A stretch of 64,000 bases of DNA, from contig NC_031480.1 of the NCBI RefSeq assembly GCF_000006565.2, forward strand, positions 264,144 to 328,143, in the 5' to 3' direction. The notes below the pieces were generated by a model. It had not been told where the DNA came from. It searched no databases and saw only the letters and a list, made by a program, of their open reading frames with translations. How positions within the stretch are numbered: position 1 is the first letter of the stretch; each line of letters begins with the position of its first letter. Both the position numbers and the translations under genes were made by a program. Origin of the DNA: Toxoplasma gondii ME49 (taxonomy: Eukaryota; Apicomplexa; Conoidasida; Eucoccidiorida; Sarcocystidae). Positions 32,147 to 44,571 of this stretch are shown here, piece by piece.

Positions 32147-33028
32147 TTAAATGTCCACGAGGACAAAAACTTCGACAGGCTTCTCACCCCTTGTCTCTCT
32201 GTCTGTTTCTGCCCCCCCTTCGGACCCTAGAGCCTCTCTCTGCGGCTTTCGCCAGATTTTCATTTCGTGCATTGTGATCGCTTTGACCTCTGTCCCCTGT
32301 GAGTGCTTCGTCCGGTCAAAGCGTTCGCCCGCGACCTCACAGACGAGGCGTCCATTTGCGGAGTCGAGTTCAGTGACAGAGACTTTGCGTGCTACGAAGT
32401 AGTCACTTCCGTAGAGGAAAAGCAATTCATCGAGAAAGTGGAAAAGCAAGTCTTCCAAGTCTCTCCCTGAAACGTCGATCGTTCGCCGCTCGCGCGCCTC
32501 CACGCGCCCAGTATCTGTCATGTAGTGGAAGAGCGCCTGTCCTGCTCTTTCAAACGCTTCTCCGAGCGACGAACCCCAGGCGTGGATGATGACATCGGCA
32601 GTGTGGTCCAGATACTCGAACCCGCAACGTCTGTCTGTGTCCGCGGCCGGAGCAGGAATTCCCGCGTTTTGACGACCTTCCATGGACTTTTCTCCACTTT
32701 CTACAGTCGAAGCGAGTGAGTCTGAGGGCTCTACGCAACTGCGCGGCTGGTCTGTTGGCCGACAGGGACTATGCTCGAATGGTGCGGGAGGTTTTGCTAA
32801 GGACACAGCCGTGTGTGCAGGGTTTTGGGTCTCTCTATCTCGCGAAGAGGAAAAGGGAACAGTGTGAGTGTCTGTGTTCGAAAAGCAACCGTCCAAATCG
32901 ACAGGTTGTCTGTGGTGTTTCCGCGTGTGTGGGCGGGGGGGAAGCGACCTCACGGACACACCCGCGACCTCGATCACTGGGGGGTCCGCTTTCGCACTCG
33001 CCTCCGAGCCAGAGACATTTTCTTCCAT
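32147..33028 (-). CDS. Archease family protein
   Basis: Single exon of 293 residues, starting at the first in-frame ATG (MEENVSGSEAS). The first 140 residues are a low-complexity extension rich in Pro, Ser and Thr. The archease domain follows: FEYLDHTADVIIHAWG, EAFERAGQALFHYMTDTG, DLLFHFLDELLFLYGSDYF, TKHSQGTEVKAITMHEM, and the terminal EVFVLVDI. The Asp residues of LDHTAD and of the C-terminal DI are the known metal-binding positions of the family and are intact. Archease is the activating cofactor of the RtcB-type 3'-5' RNA ligase in tRNA splicing and, in animals, XBP1 splicing. A polar insertion of about 20 residues sits just before the last strand (after KIWRKPQ). Assignment is firm; the N-terminal extension is not explained. 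Confidence 0.93.
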   Translation of the reverse strand: MEENVSGSEASAKADPPVIEVAGVSVRSLPPRPHTRKHHRQPVDLDGCFSNTDTHTVPFSSSRDRETQNPAHTAVSLAKPPAPFEHSPCRPTDQPRSCVEPSDSLASTVESGEKSMEGRQNAGIPAPAADTDRRCGFEYLDHTADVIIHAWGSSLGEAFERAGQALFHYMTDTGRVEARERRTIDVSGRDLEDLLFHFLDELLFLYGSDYFVARKVSVTELDSANGRLVCEVAGERFDRTKHSQGTEVKAITMHEMKIWRKPQREALGSEGGAETDRETRGEKPVEVFVLVDI

Positions 33029-35513
33029 TTTCCGGACAAACAACAAGCAAATCACTCCACCACACCCCCTGCGCAGCGTCTAATTTCCTTCTTCTAGAAC
33101 AAGGTCCCCAACCTCAACCACCCGTGAAAACAAGAAATCAGTGTCCACGCAGAGAGGAGTGGCGCTTCTCACTCCCCTTGACTGCGAAGATTCTTCTGTT
33201 GAAACCGACACACTTCTTCCCTTTTTGACGAACCAGATGAACAGTTCAAGCGCCGACAAGACGGAGACGGGAACTGACGAAACAAAGCATTTCTCCCATT
33301 GGAGCCAGAAAAACGGAAAACTCGAGGCGCTCCGAGTCGGCACGCGCCAAACTTTCTCCAGCTGCTTTCGCGGAAAACCGAGTTTCCATGCGTGCAGACT
33401 TTTCACGAGTCCTCAAACATGGGACTGTGTGGGATGGACGTTGTAAACTCTTCACTGAAAACTGCAGATCCTGGGGGTTTTCCGTCGCCCTATTGAGCTT
33501 TTGCCGACCGGCGACATATCAGCGGGGAGGGAAAGGTGCACAACACAGAAAAACTGAAGCTGAACCGCGGCAGATGAAGAAAAAACGTCAAAGAGCTCTG
33601 TCCGTTTTCTCTGCGCTTCTCTGTGGCCAGAAACGAGCTCTGTCCAGCCCCAGCAGCGTCCGCTTTCCTCGTCGCCAGATAGAATTTTACGGAAGAGAAA
33701 GAGCGAGGGAAAAAAGAACGACAAAAGCCGACCGACGTCGTTTCAGCAGCAGACCTATGCGAGGATCTGGAGAAAGCTTGGGAATCAACCATGGAGGCGA
33801 GGAAGTGACCGTTCTACAAGTTGAGAGTGTCTACAGACAGGAAAGTCACTCTTCCGACAGGCGCCGTACCGGACTCTCGAGTCAAAACGTGTTCGTTTCC
33901 GGACCGACCGCGGGAAAAAAAGACTTTCTGCGGTAATTCTTCGGACGAGAACCAAAGAAACAAAGGAGAAAAACAAGTTGAAGGACACAATGAACAACGA
34001 AAACGGGAAACCAGACTTCCCTTGAAAAGCAACAGGAGACATGCATGCACGGACTCAGAGCTGTCCACGAGTAAAGTACCTGATGAGAATTCCTAGCACA
34101 GACGGTCTTATTTGCCAGGTTTTTCTTTGGATTCATGCTGGCAAACGGTCGGAAACACAAACTGAAACTTCTTTTAGCGTTTACAACGCATACAAGTCTC
34201 AATCGTGGCTGGTGTATCTCAAGAGAGAAACCTGTGTCGGTGATGCTTTTCGAGGCAGCAGAAACTAGCCGGCACACGATCCCTGACATACCACTTTTTC
34301 GCAGGTGTACCGCTCGCGTGATTTTCCAGCTCCCACCACATGGAAGAATTCCGAAATAGCACCTACAACAGCACGGCTGCAGTGAATTTTAAAAGGATAA
34401 AGATACCATCATCGAGTCCAGAGTCGTAGATACAGACGAGTAGAACTGAGTGCTCCTCACAGAATCCCAACACTACGAAGTAGCTAGCAACGTGAAGATC
34501 AGGTTTGTGCAGCTTGTACACACACAAGTTGGCTTTTTTACATATATACGCTGGATTTTTGAGCCGGGTCTCCCTCTTGCGGGGCACTTTGGTACTGCGG
34601 CAACTGCAGAGCCGTCCCTTGATTCTGTTTTCTTTCCAAGTCCGTGAGCGGACACAGGAAGAACTTGTGTCTGTCGTTGATGACACAGCGCTCGTCAGTT
34701 ACTCTGGAAAACATGGTTTTACAAAGTTGAAGAACGCTACACGAATCTCATCTGTAAGTGGAGATTCGCAGAAACCTGACCGTCGGAAGTCGAAAAAAAG
34801 GAGAGACAAAAAGTTCCGCCACAAGACACGGCTTGCCCCAAGTTCCCTGTCGCTGTGTGGTTTTACACACGCGCATGCAGACAGACATACCAAAACAAAA
34901 GGAATCAAGAGGTCGCTACGTGAACCGTTCTGGAAAGACACGAGCGCACACACACTTCTGCAGTCGACTCGCAGCCTTCTCGGCGTTTTTCTGTGTCTCC
35001 CGAAAAGCTTTTTGCCTACGGGCAAACCTGCCACCCTTTCTGGAAGGCACCGGTGGTCAAGTCGCGTTGTTGTCAGTCGCCGCCGAAACAGCCATCTCTT
35101 CCCTATACAGTAAAGTGAAGCGTGTAAACCGTGAAGTACATTTCACACGACACCCTTGACTTCACTACTGTTCGGATAGCAAAGTCGTTTTTAAAAATCC
35201 AGTTTCTAAAACGCTCTGCAAACCGACCGAAACCTGTTTTCACCCCCTCTCTCTATGCGCCGAAAGCTTCTGTGTGAGTGCAGAAACGAATCCTGCATGC
35301 GCCTGCGTCTTCTGACAAGGGCAAAGGCCGGTTGAACTGCCCACAGGCAACGTGCTCGCTATCTCCAGTGTTCTCTGCGAGCCTAGACCGGTTTTTTGCC
35401 GTCTCGACTTCGTAGTTTCGAGGGTGCGCGAGGCCGCTTCGGCAACGTCGTGTTTCCCCCGTTCCATCCTTTTCTTTCGCGCTATGAAAACGTCCTTCTT
35501 CCCCTCCGACACT
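33029..35513. other. Spacer upstream of archease
   Basis: This contains the presumptive archease promoter and leader (minus strand CT-rich at 33.5-34 kb) and, on the right, the 3' UTR of the next minus-strand gene. A plus-strand frame at 33388-33936 is a basic low-complexity translation opposite the CT-rich leader and is not called. Confidence 0.45.
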
Positions 35514-37610
35514 CTACTCGGGGGGCTGCTCAGAATTCGCTCGCAATTTTGCATGCACCACAGAAATAGTTCCACAGACCCCGCAACGAACCAAGCGCTT
35601 GTCGCTCGGAGTCAAGTTCGTCGTTAAACACCTTGCACAGATCATGCCGAGAACCTGAAAACAGGAAAACGGTTCCCAGTTCGGGACACCGGCGCACACC
35701 ACCCACGAGAAGCAGGTATCTCTCGCTGAAAAAGAGCGACGCTGCATGCAGCAGCCGAGAAACATGCATCCGCTCACAGCTGCTATCTGTTGGAAAGTTG
35801 TGGCTGCGTCGAAAGGGCATCGCCACCCAGCGGACAACGTAAAGTGCATGCACCACACCACAAAAACGCTGTAGCCCAAACGCCGCTCCGCGGGGGGCAA
35901 TGACAATTTAAACTTTCCGAAGAATCGACGACCACAAACTGCCGACGGAACGGTCGCAATCCTCACGTGACCAACGCCGACAGCCAGTAGGGTCCTGACC
36001 CTTGAGACAAATGCACAGCAATAGAATTGTTGACCTCGATGCATGTACGCGCATGCGCGTGCATATGAAAGAGATAGAGAGATACGCATGGACGAATACG
36101 TAGGGGCAGCAAAGGAGAAAGGGAATAGAGATAGAGCACACGTGTATATGCATGCAGCTCTGAAGGGATACAGAGAGAACGAAAAGAGAAACATAACGTA
36201 TACAGCAATGTAACAAGGTTACGACAGGGAACAGAAGACGAGAGAAACATGTCGACTAATATGCACCCCAAGAAAAAGAGATTTTTCGGGGAGTCTCGGC
36301 CCTTGGCACACGAGAAAAGTGGACTGGTTTGCTTCCAAGCACCTTACCTCTCCGCCTGCATGCACTCCGTCTTCCCCGCGTCGCAGAACCTGGTTGATCG
36401 CTGAGCATCGGCAGCACTGCCGACAACAGCCACACCGCAAACAAGACAAATCCACGAATTGCATGCACAGACCTGCATACGGAAATTTATGCTAGCAACT
36501 GCATGCAGATACATACACGGCCGCGCGCGTCGCCTTAGAGGAGTCCCGAATCATGGATCCTATCGTCTGGTGACTCTCTCTCCTGGCCAGTAGAAGGATC
36601 TCGAAATGGCGAAAGCGATGCGATGCACCCAGAATAATAAACGTTTGCGAGTACCACATTCACCTGGCGAGTTTCCTTCATAGGATGAGCACAAGAATCG
36701 TGATATACAGCGTGGATCTGCAGAACCACCGCGTGTGTACAAGCTGTGCAAAAGTCAAGACATTCACGGTGGAAGTTCCTTTCTGCTGCTGAAAAGGCTC
36801 CCGGATCCTTCGAGCCGACGAGCATCATTCTCAAGAATATGTCTCTTCACACACGATGGAACATGTTTTCGCCACAAGGGGATTTTGAATCTGCAAAGGT
36901 CATCGTGCGTTACGCGTCGTTCGCGTTCTCGAACTCCCGAATAGGCACGTAGAAATTCTACAAAATATGGAAAAAACACGCTGGAAATTCTGCGGGAGCA
37001 AACGCCAATTTCTTAAGACATTCACTCTCACCACATCAGAAATCTACAGCGAAACGAGTCTTTTGAGGGAGGAAAGTACCTGTACGAATCGGCTTCCAGG
37101 ATCGAACTCCATAAGCTGTTCGCATCGACGGCATCGAATCCGAAGAGAACTCGTCGCCGAGTCGTCATCAAACTCAAGTGACTCTTTCCTCTCTTCGTTT
37201 CCATCTTCTCCTTCGACTGCTCCTTCGCTTCCATCTTCTCCTTCGACTGCTCCTTCGTTTCCACCTTCTCCTTCGACTGCTCCTTCGTTTCCATCGTTTC
37301 CTTCGACTGCTCCTTCGCTTCCATCTTCTCCGTCGACTGCTCCTTCGCTTCCATCTTCTCCTTCATCTTCGCCGTCATTTCTTCTAGGTCGCCGTGTGTG
37401 AGGTTTCCTGTGTCTGCCTCGGGAGTTCGTCTCTGTCGTGCTCGAGGCCGGGGGCAGGCGAGGCGAGAGAGCAGAGTCGCGGCTTGCGGTGTCGAGACAG
37501 TTAGCGTCGAGCGAAAGCTGCGGCAACTGTTCGTAAGACTTTCGCAGAAAATCTCCTTCAGGCTCAATCCAGCTGCGCTCCTGCATCCAGTCTCCGCTTG
37601 TCTCCGCCAT
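35514..37610 (-). CDS. Zinc-ribbon protein resembling TMEM55/PIP4P
   Basis: Proposed exons: 37080-37610, 36348-36472, 35967-36000 (34 nt) and 35514-35654; in phase, about 276 residues. Exon 1 starts at a well-placed ATG (MAETSGDW), passes through acidic EGAVEGEDGS-like repeats and ends with RIRCRRCEQLMEFDPGSRFVQ, where the next exon continues VCACNSWICLVC. This follows the animal TMEM55 order: a CxxC pair, a PPGKKYV-like stretch, then CxCNxxxIC, then a QR..C...C block. The last exon gives ICARCLTTNLTPSDKR and LVRCGVCGTISVV, a CxxC-x14-CxxC ribbon at the place of the last TMEM55 ribbon. The CX5R motif of the supposed phosphatase is not preserved (CGVAVVG), and the two C-terminal membrane helices of animal proteins are missing from this model. 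The 34-nt exon is chosen mainly because it restores phase. Confidence 0.5.
37195..37365 (-). repeat. 30-bp coding repeat, acidic decapeptide
   Basis: About five to six tandem copies of a 30-bp unit encoding variants of EGAVEGEDGS in the N-terminal half of the TMEM55-like protein. Copies differ by a few bases, mostly GAG/GGG and AGC/AAC changes. Confidence 0.85.
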
Positions 37611-40600
37611 TTTGCGTCCTCCGCATGCAACGCGAGTGCTCTACGCGTTAAGGGAGAACAGAACAGTTCGCGCAGAACAGAGACGCGACCTGCGGGGGCA
37701 GGAAGCATCGACTTCTGAATCAGTTGATAAAAAAACAAGACATGCGTCCGGACGTCCACATACCTGATACTTGCACTACAGGACACCCACAAATGCATAT
37801 AGATACATGCCTATCTTTATATATATATATATATGCTATTGAAGCGAGTGGATATAGTGTGTATATATGTATATACGTTTCAAGATTCATATGCCTGTGA
37901 GTGGCTCAGCAGAGAAGAAGAGAAGATCGAGAAAAGCTTGTGGGTTTAGCAAAGATTTGGTGCGGGCAGAGAGCGCGACTTCGTGGGAAGATGAGTTCGC
38001 ATGCACATTGGCAAGGTCGCCCGGGGAGCAGCAGAAAGCATGCAGAAGAAGAGCGAGAAGAACTTGGAGAAATGTCACTTTCCTCCTGCTCCATCTTTCG
38101 CTCAAAGGTCGGATACTCGTCTCGACGAGATCTTCTTGCGGTGAAGCTTCGCATGTTCGACGAGCGAAGAGCGAATTTCAGAAGAGACACACACACCAGG
38201 TCCCCAAGAAGGTGGAGAACCAAGAGCGCTGAGCGCCCGCTGAAAGTGCCTCGTCTGCCTGCTTCTTGCCGCGAGAAGAAAGCAGACTCGTTTGAAGAGC
38301 CGCCGAGACGAGAGCAGCAGAACTTGGACGCACCGGCGAAAACCGGCGAACGGAGAATTGAGAGCGAGGTCCCGTCCGGCAGAAAAGGAACTGCGAGGTT
38401 TACAGCCACCACTTTTGATCGCGAGAAGGCGCTCGTGGAAAGACAACGCATAACTTCAGAAACTAAAAGGAAAATCGAACGTGGAAAGTCTTTACGCAGC
38501 CGCGGAGACACCGGAGCAAAGTGGAGCCACGGAGCTCTCGCAGAGAAAAGAAGAAGTGGAACGACTTCTTCTAACTCGTTTTCCAGACGCGATTCCGGTC
38601 CTCTAAAATCGCGGACGAAGTGAAAAGCACCGACGTTTGCAGCTGCGTCCAGACCGGAAACAGCAAGCGCAGAGACGCGCGTCGAATCCGCAGAAGCTGC
38701 GCGTTGCATGCGCACACTGGAGGCAACCGGGCATGAGACGCGCGAAAAAACGTGCTTTTTGCCGTTTCTGGGAGACCACGAAATTAAAACGTGAGAAGCT
38801 CGCGTCCTTTGTCATCACCGGCTATCCAGCGCGCGCCTTGACACCGTCGTTGTAGAATTTCGCGCGAGCATGCGGATAAAAAGGCTGGACGAGTCTTCCA
38901 CTGTGTCTCCTGGCTCATTGCAGCTTTACAGCTCGCTGTAGCACCTGTTTTATTCCTAACGTGCAGAGGTAACAGCCTTCAACCGCTATGTTTGTAAGTT
39001 GGTGTTCTGTTTAGAAGAAAATCTCCCCTTCACTTCGGGATTTGCGAGGAAAAGGTTCCTTGGTGCACACGCAACAGAGACCTTCAGCCGTTTACACGCA
39101 CGTAGCTCTCTCTCTAGAAAGAGAAGTTTCTGTTTAGTCGACTCGCGTTCTGCAGTTTCGCAATTTCGTGTCGCGCGAAGCACCTGTGTACAGACAATGC
39201 AAAACGAAGTCGGAAGATCCTCTTGGAAGGTGCAGCGACCGCGCGTGAGAGAAACGGAACTCCTTACAAGCAAAACTTCAGGCTCTCAGTACGGTGGTCC
39301 TGACCATGCGAGCATCTGAAAAGCCGGTTCTTCACGTCACTCTTGAGAAAACGAGACAGAGCAGGAATGTGTGCATCCGCCTGCAGCGTGACCGATGTGG
39401 ACTCAAACTTCAACTGTCGAGGGTTTGTGTTTAACATTTTAGCTGACTTTTACAGAGTGCTTCTCGCGATTAGCTCCGATGACTCGACCAGAAAACTGCA
39501 GGCGAAGCACTTCACCCTTTTCTTTGTTCTACCTGCTATGGTCAATGAAAGAGAACGACCCCCGGGTTGCGCGCTTAGGAAGTATCGAAGTGGGGACAGG
39601 GAGGGGAGATCAAAACTTTTGACTTAAACGCCGTATTTTGTAGGTGTTCAATAAAAACAGTGATCAAGTGTTCACTAAATACATTTGTGACTCGCGAGTG
39701 ATTGACTCTCCCTCGTTTCACAAAACAGCTAGTACGGGCTGATGCCAGATCGCTACCTAAGGAAATGCTTTTCTCGCCGCGCAGAACTACAGGAAGGAAA
39801 GAGGTCACTACGAGTTCTTTAGGATTTCATTTCTACCTCCCATAACCATTGGTTTCTACGATCTACTACGGGGACGCCAAAACGACTTTCTGGGGCGCCA
39901 CATACATCAGGCACTGCCCTTTGCGGACAGACGTTCTACCTTTGGCACAGATGAGTTTCTGCGCTCCTAATCTACATGAATCAGTAATGCTTTTGAAGTT
40001 CATGGGCGTCTGCTCACAGCACTCCGGATTCGCTCGGCGCCTGGGAGAAGACGCGGTGCATGCGTAGTGCCGTCGACGAAGAAGCACCGTTTGTCAGTCT
40101 AAAGATATGTACCGAAGCATAGGGAATCTGGAAAGGGATTGAATTGGTTACCGGACTCTGCAATGAATCTGGGGAGACTAGAAAAGGTTGATCCTGTCGA
40201 CGGCTACGCGGTCCATCGCATTTATCACAGTACTGCCAAGCACCGCAATCTCAACGAGTCCGCTGCCCCGGGAGTTCGTTTTTGCGTTTCTTAACTTTCG
40301 GAAGAGCGGAGAAGTGTCGGTTTACCTCCATTAACACTGTGATGCCTTACACGGACGCTTGCAAGCCAGAAAACCTCGAATTCCCAGTTGCAAAAGGGCA
40401 GTCGACAGAGCGACTTCCGCGCACTCTGACAAGTCCGGGTTTCCTCGAGTGCTCGCCCACCCCGCCCACAACCCACTTTTGCACAGACAAGTGCGCATTT
40501 CCTTTTTCCACCGAGAAAACACAAAAACCTGAAGAGCTTGCAGGCGAACCCACAAACACCATACGGGCCAAGTGTCATGACTGGCGAAAAGAACGTGTGC

Positions 40601-41890
40601 ACCGCCCGATACGAAAAACAAATTGCAAGTGTCGGATGCGGGGCGCAGGTCTGACGAGTCAATCTGCAAAGTGAAATATCGTAGACTTTTAGTAAATCGT
40701 GGACGCTTCCCGCGCACATACAGTGCGGAACCACCCAGATGAGACACCAGGAAATTACGTCAACCGAGAGAAAGTGGACAACATTCAGCTAGACATGGCA
40801 CAACGCCCAGAACCAAGCGCTCCTATCCCAGTAGATCACAATCGCCTACACACGATACATATTTATATGTATGCGTGTCACCAGGTGAAAGAAAGAGTGC
40901 ATAGAATGCGTGTAAGCGTGTGTGTAGAGGTCGTCGCAGGCATTGTGCTGGTGTCATGAACCAGAACAGTGTGTGTAGGTGGAAGACCGGAAAGAGTGCT
41001 ACAGTTCAGCGACGCACCCCGTGAGCAAAAGAAGCTTTCGGGACAAAGGAAAGGAACGAATTCACAATCCGCAACCCAGAAAAAACCCGTTTTTCTCGAT
41101 TTCTTGACGTACGTGTGAAGACGCATGCGTACGACTATGCGTACTTGCCTCCACTCTACGGGTCATACAGTCGTACACAAACAGCACACATTTATCCTCG
41201 AAGTACGCTTCTTCACGTCAGGGTGTATGATTTACTTATGCACGCACAAAGGGAGGCGTATAACTGGAAGAGCATGTATACAAAGATATTTGCGTTAATG
41301 TATACCCATGTAAGTGCATCCACTTTCGTCTACTTTTGTTCACGAAACTCAAAAGACACGTGGGCTCACGAGAGCTTGTCCTCCTCCGGAAACCAGTGAG
41401 ATCGCACGAACTTCCAGAACTTTCTCCAGCAACAAAGGACATGTATGCCAAGAGAAAACAAACATGTGCATGCAGACGTACATATCCACGCGAGTTGAGA
41501 GTTGAAACAGTCACAGGCACACGTACAGAGAGAACCCCACAATCCGTACATATACAGACATATATGTTTATCCCGTTGTACGCACATACTCACACATACA
41601 TATCAAGTTACACGAATGTGTATCGGCCTGCATGAACGTATATGCGCCTTTGTAGCGTCTCAAATGGCCTTCCCTAATGCAAGCTGTTTTAGGAATCCCC
41701 AGTTTCCTAGACCTCTCTTTGCTCATCCCCCCGTTTTCCCCCTCTACCGTCTAGCGCGTCTTCTCTCCTTCGCTCTTCCTTTTTTTCTCCCTTTCAGCCG
41801 TCTTCTTGTCTTTCTTCTTCCCCGCGGTCGGTGATGTAGCGCAGAATCGTTTTCTTCCTCGCGCTGTTTACACCACTTTTGTGGAAAAAG
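37611..41890. other. Spacer between TMEM55-like and TPR genes
   Basis: The minus strand at 37.9-38.7 kb is CT-rich and carries a 269-codon frame without ATG-to-stop support from any family; the opposing plus frame is Lys/Arg/Glu-rich. I take this as the leader of the TMEM55-like gene, not as a gene. The 39-41.8 kb part shows no coding signal apart from the 3' UTR expected for the TPR gene. Confidence 0.4.
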
Positions 41891-43437
41891 TTACATGACA
41901 GTAGTGGCTTTTCTGAGCTTCGCCGCGCCGAACTGCGCGCCGGTTTCCTTCAGAATCTGTTGTTTCAGTTGATTCAGCTCTCGATTCGCACGGAAGTTCT
42001 GTGGATCCAGTTGAACGACGCGCTGCCTGTACATCAGCGCTTCCTCGAACCGACTGTCCATCTCGTAGCAGTGAGCAACCAGTGACAATACCTAAAAACA
42101 GTTCACACGCATACAGAGTATCTCTTCGAATATTAGCTACTCGGAGGGGCACAGTCGTGGATAGTTTGCACATGGGGTCGACTACACGAGCAACGCCGAA
42201 AAAGAAGAGGACTTCAAGCGACGGAGATAGAAATGTGTACAAAGTACAAACGCATGCAGAAAGTGCTGCATTTTGTGTCTGTTTTCCTGGAAAAAGTGAA
42301 GTTCCACACGAGCAGCAGAACTTCGCTGCACGTTCCACCTCTAGCTGTATCTCCATGAATGCAGCATCCGTTTGCTTTTACAATCCATCTACCGCGTCTG
42401 GTGGAAAAGTCGAGAACACACCTCAATGCAAGCAGGCGCTTCCACTGGAGTCCGTCCTCCTCTTCAGGAACTCCCTATTTGTCTCACTTTTTCCAGTTAG
42501 CCTTTCCCCTGTTCACCTCAAACTGCAGATCCTACACCCTTCCCCCTCTCGGGTGTCTGTACACACCTGGTCGTCTGCGGGTTCGAGAGTGGCGAGTTTC
42601 TGGAAGATGGAGCGCGCCTCGTCGCGGCTGTCTTCGCGGCGCATGAGGCAGGTCCCCAGGTTGAAGAGCGCCGGCTTATATTCGGGGTCGACTTGGAGGG
42701 CGCGTCGAAAGGCGAAGACGGCAGCTTCTTCCTGACCGAGGAGCTGCAGAACCACGCCTCTGCGGTAGATGAAGACCACTACTGCAGGAGCGAGGCTGAT
42801 GGCTCGGTTGTAGTATCTGAGTGCGTCTTCTTTCTCACCTCTCGTGAGGTAAAGTTGTGCAATTTCGTCGCAAATCTTTGCAGTCAAGAGCGCGCCGCTT
42901 TCCTCCGTGGATGCAGCCGCAGCTTCGAGTGCGAGCGAGCTGGAGCTGCTCTGGAAGAAGCGTCCAGCGCCGAGACCCGAACGCGGGCAGTTGCTGTTGC
43001 CCTCCTGCTCCAACAGGGCAGGGGTGAGAGGCGGGAGACTCGGCAGCGAAGTAGATCCATCCTCGCTTTTCTCCGTCTTCATCTCAAACGAAACGTCCTG
43101 AAGCTCCTCAGACTGCAGGCGGGAGCTGCTGCCCCCTCCCACCGACAACGCTGTCGACGCGCTGCAGATCTCTGCCTTTGAGAAGGAAGCCTCCCTGTCG
43201 CAGTCGCCGCAGGTGCTCGCGGCTCTGCAGGACTCGCCTTCAGTTCCCCTTCCAGCTTCAGAGGTCTTGGGAAGCTTCTGGAGCTCTTGAGAGAGTTGCA
43301 CGACTTCGACGCGCCGTCTGTGGGGGTTGTTCTGAGGACCGGACCCAGTCGGGAAATCCAGAGCTGCACTGTATGCATGCAGGGCGAGGTCGAAGTTCCG
43401 GTCTCGGTAGTAGCGCGCCGTCGCGAGGGCCTCGTCT
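41891..43437 (-). CDS. Tetratricopeptide-repeat protein, 5' end unresolved
   Basis: Two secure exons, 42567-43437 and 41891-42091, joined in phase at DDQ|VLS. The first begins after a clean acceptor (CGTTTTCCGTTTCAG) with one base completing a codon, so at least one further exon holds the start codon; I could not find it. TPR-type helices: DEALATARYYRDRNFDLAL near the start, then after a Ser-rich linker IAQLYLTRGEKEDALRYY, GVVLQLLGQEEAAVFAFRR, KPALFNLGTCLMRRED and, in the last exon, LSLVAHCYEMDSRFEEALM, with the canonical DPxxxxA endings (VDPEYKPAL, LDPQNFRAN). It is a protein-interaction scaffold of unknown partner. The C-terminus after the last repeat is short and basic. Confidence 0.8.
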
Positions 43438-44571
43438 CTGAAACGGAAAACGCATCAACGCAGCTGAAGATGGAAATAAGCAGATCCTGGCACAGGCAGG
43501 AAGGTGCGTGTAAATGGTCTGTGAGGAGTCGAGAGGGATTGGGGGGGGGGGTGGAGAAGGATCTGGCAGGAGGTCGTTCACGGCGGGAGGAGGTTGTAGA
43601 CACTTGCATGTCGTCCGAGTTTCGGATGAGGTGAAACTTTTGTGAGAAGAGAAATCCAAGGAACTACAAAAAACGCGTTGCTCCAGCTGTCTCACATTGT
43701 AGACAGAGAGAAGGAAGGAAGAATGAGTCTTTCACAGAGCCAGGTATGGGGGAACGCATGGCGTTCCGGGGTTCTCGAGAAATCGCAGATTTTTCTAGAA
43801 GTGTGTTCCTAAACCCCCTCACTGGGACTGCTTTTTCGGCAGATAAAGACTCTCCCCAGGTCTCGGACTTCAATCTCGCATCTTCTTCGGCTTGGTGAGG
43901 ATACCGAAGACGTTACCCAGTTCGCATGAAGTTATCGGGCGCAATCCCTGCGTTTGTTCTCCCGACACGAGGCATGTCACATCAGGAACCGAGAGACACC
44001 ACCACGGTCTATCACACTGCCTCTCTCTCGCACGGTTACTTCCACCCCAAACGCGCCTTCTCGAGTCCGAGGAAAAAAGTTCCTTCTCTTTATTCTCTGT
44101 TTCGTCCTGCCTCTCAGCAGCTGCGCAGACTTCCGGTGTTCCCCCATGTCCCTGTCACTTTCGCGTCTGTGTCCTGGGCCCTCTGGAGCATCCAAATCCT
44201 TTCGACCTGTGTTGCCTAAACCGTGAGGAGAATCCCTGCTACTCTGCCTCCTAAACGGGTGGAGGGAACGCGCATGCCGTTCTGCCGTTCTCCCGCAAAG
44301 TTGTAGCAGAGACTCAGTTGTTTCCGTGACATCTTCTACAAAAAGGCGTTATCTTAGAGAGACCACCACAACAGACACGCGTGGAGAGGTCACCCTGCCA
44401 GGAGACGCGCCAGTTTCCGGCAGACCAGGCAGATGGTGAACTGCGAGCGAAAAAAAAGGTTCAGCTCACAGCGAACCTTTCGCCCTATAAGGTCCGTCTA
44501 CACAAAAGTGTACAGAAACAGTAAATACTGCGACAGAGTATCTATATGAAACAATTCATGCATAGGATTGA

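Noticed and set aside
37901..38715. Overlapping 240- and 269-codon frames on opposite strands
   Set aside because: Neither shows a family, and the strand asymmetry fits the leader of the TMEM55-like gene.
42673..42687. Near-perfect TRP-1 word (CCGGCTTATATTCGG) at about 42.68 kb
   Set aside because: It lies inside a TPR exon and encodes DPEYKPA on the minus strand, a canonical repeat ending, so the match is explained by coding.
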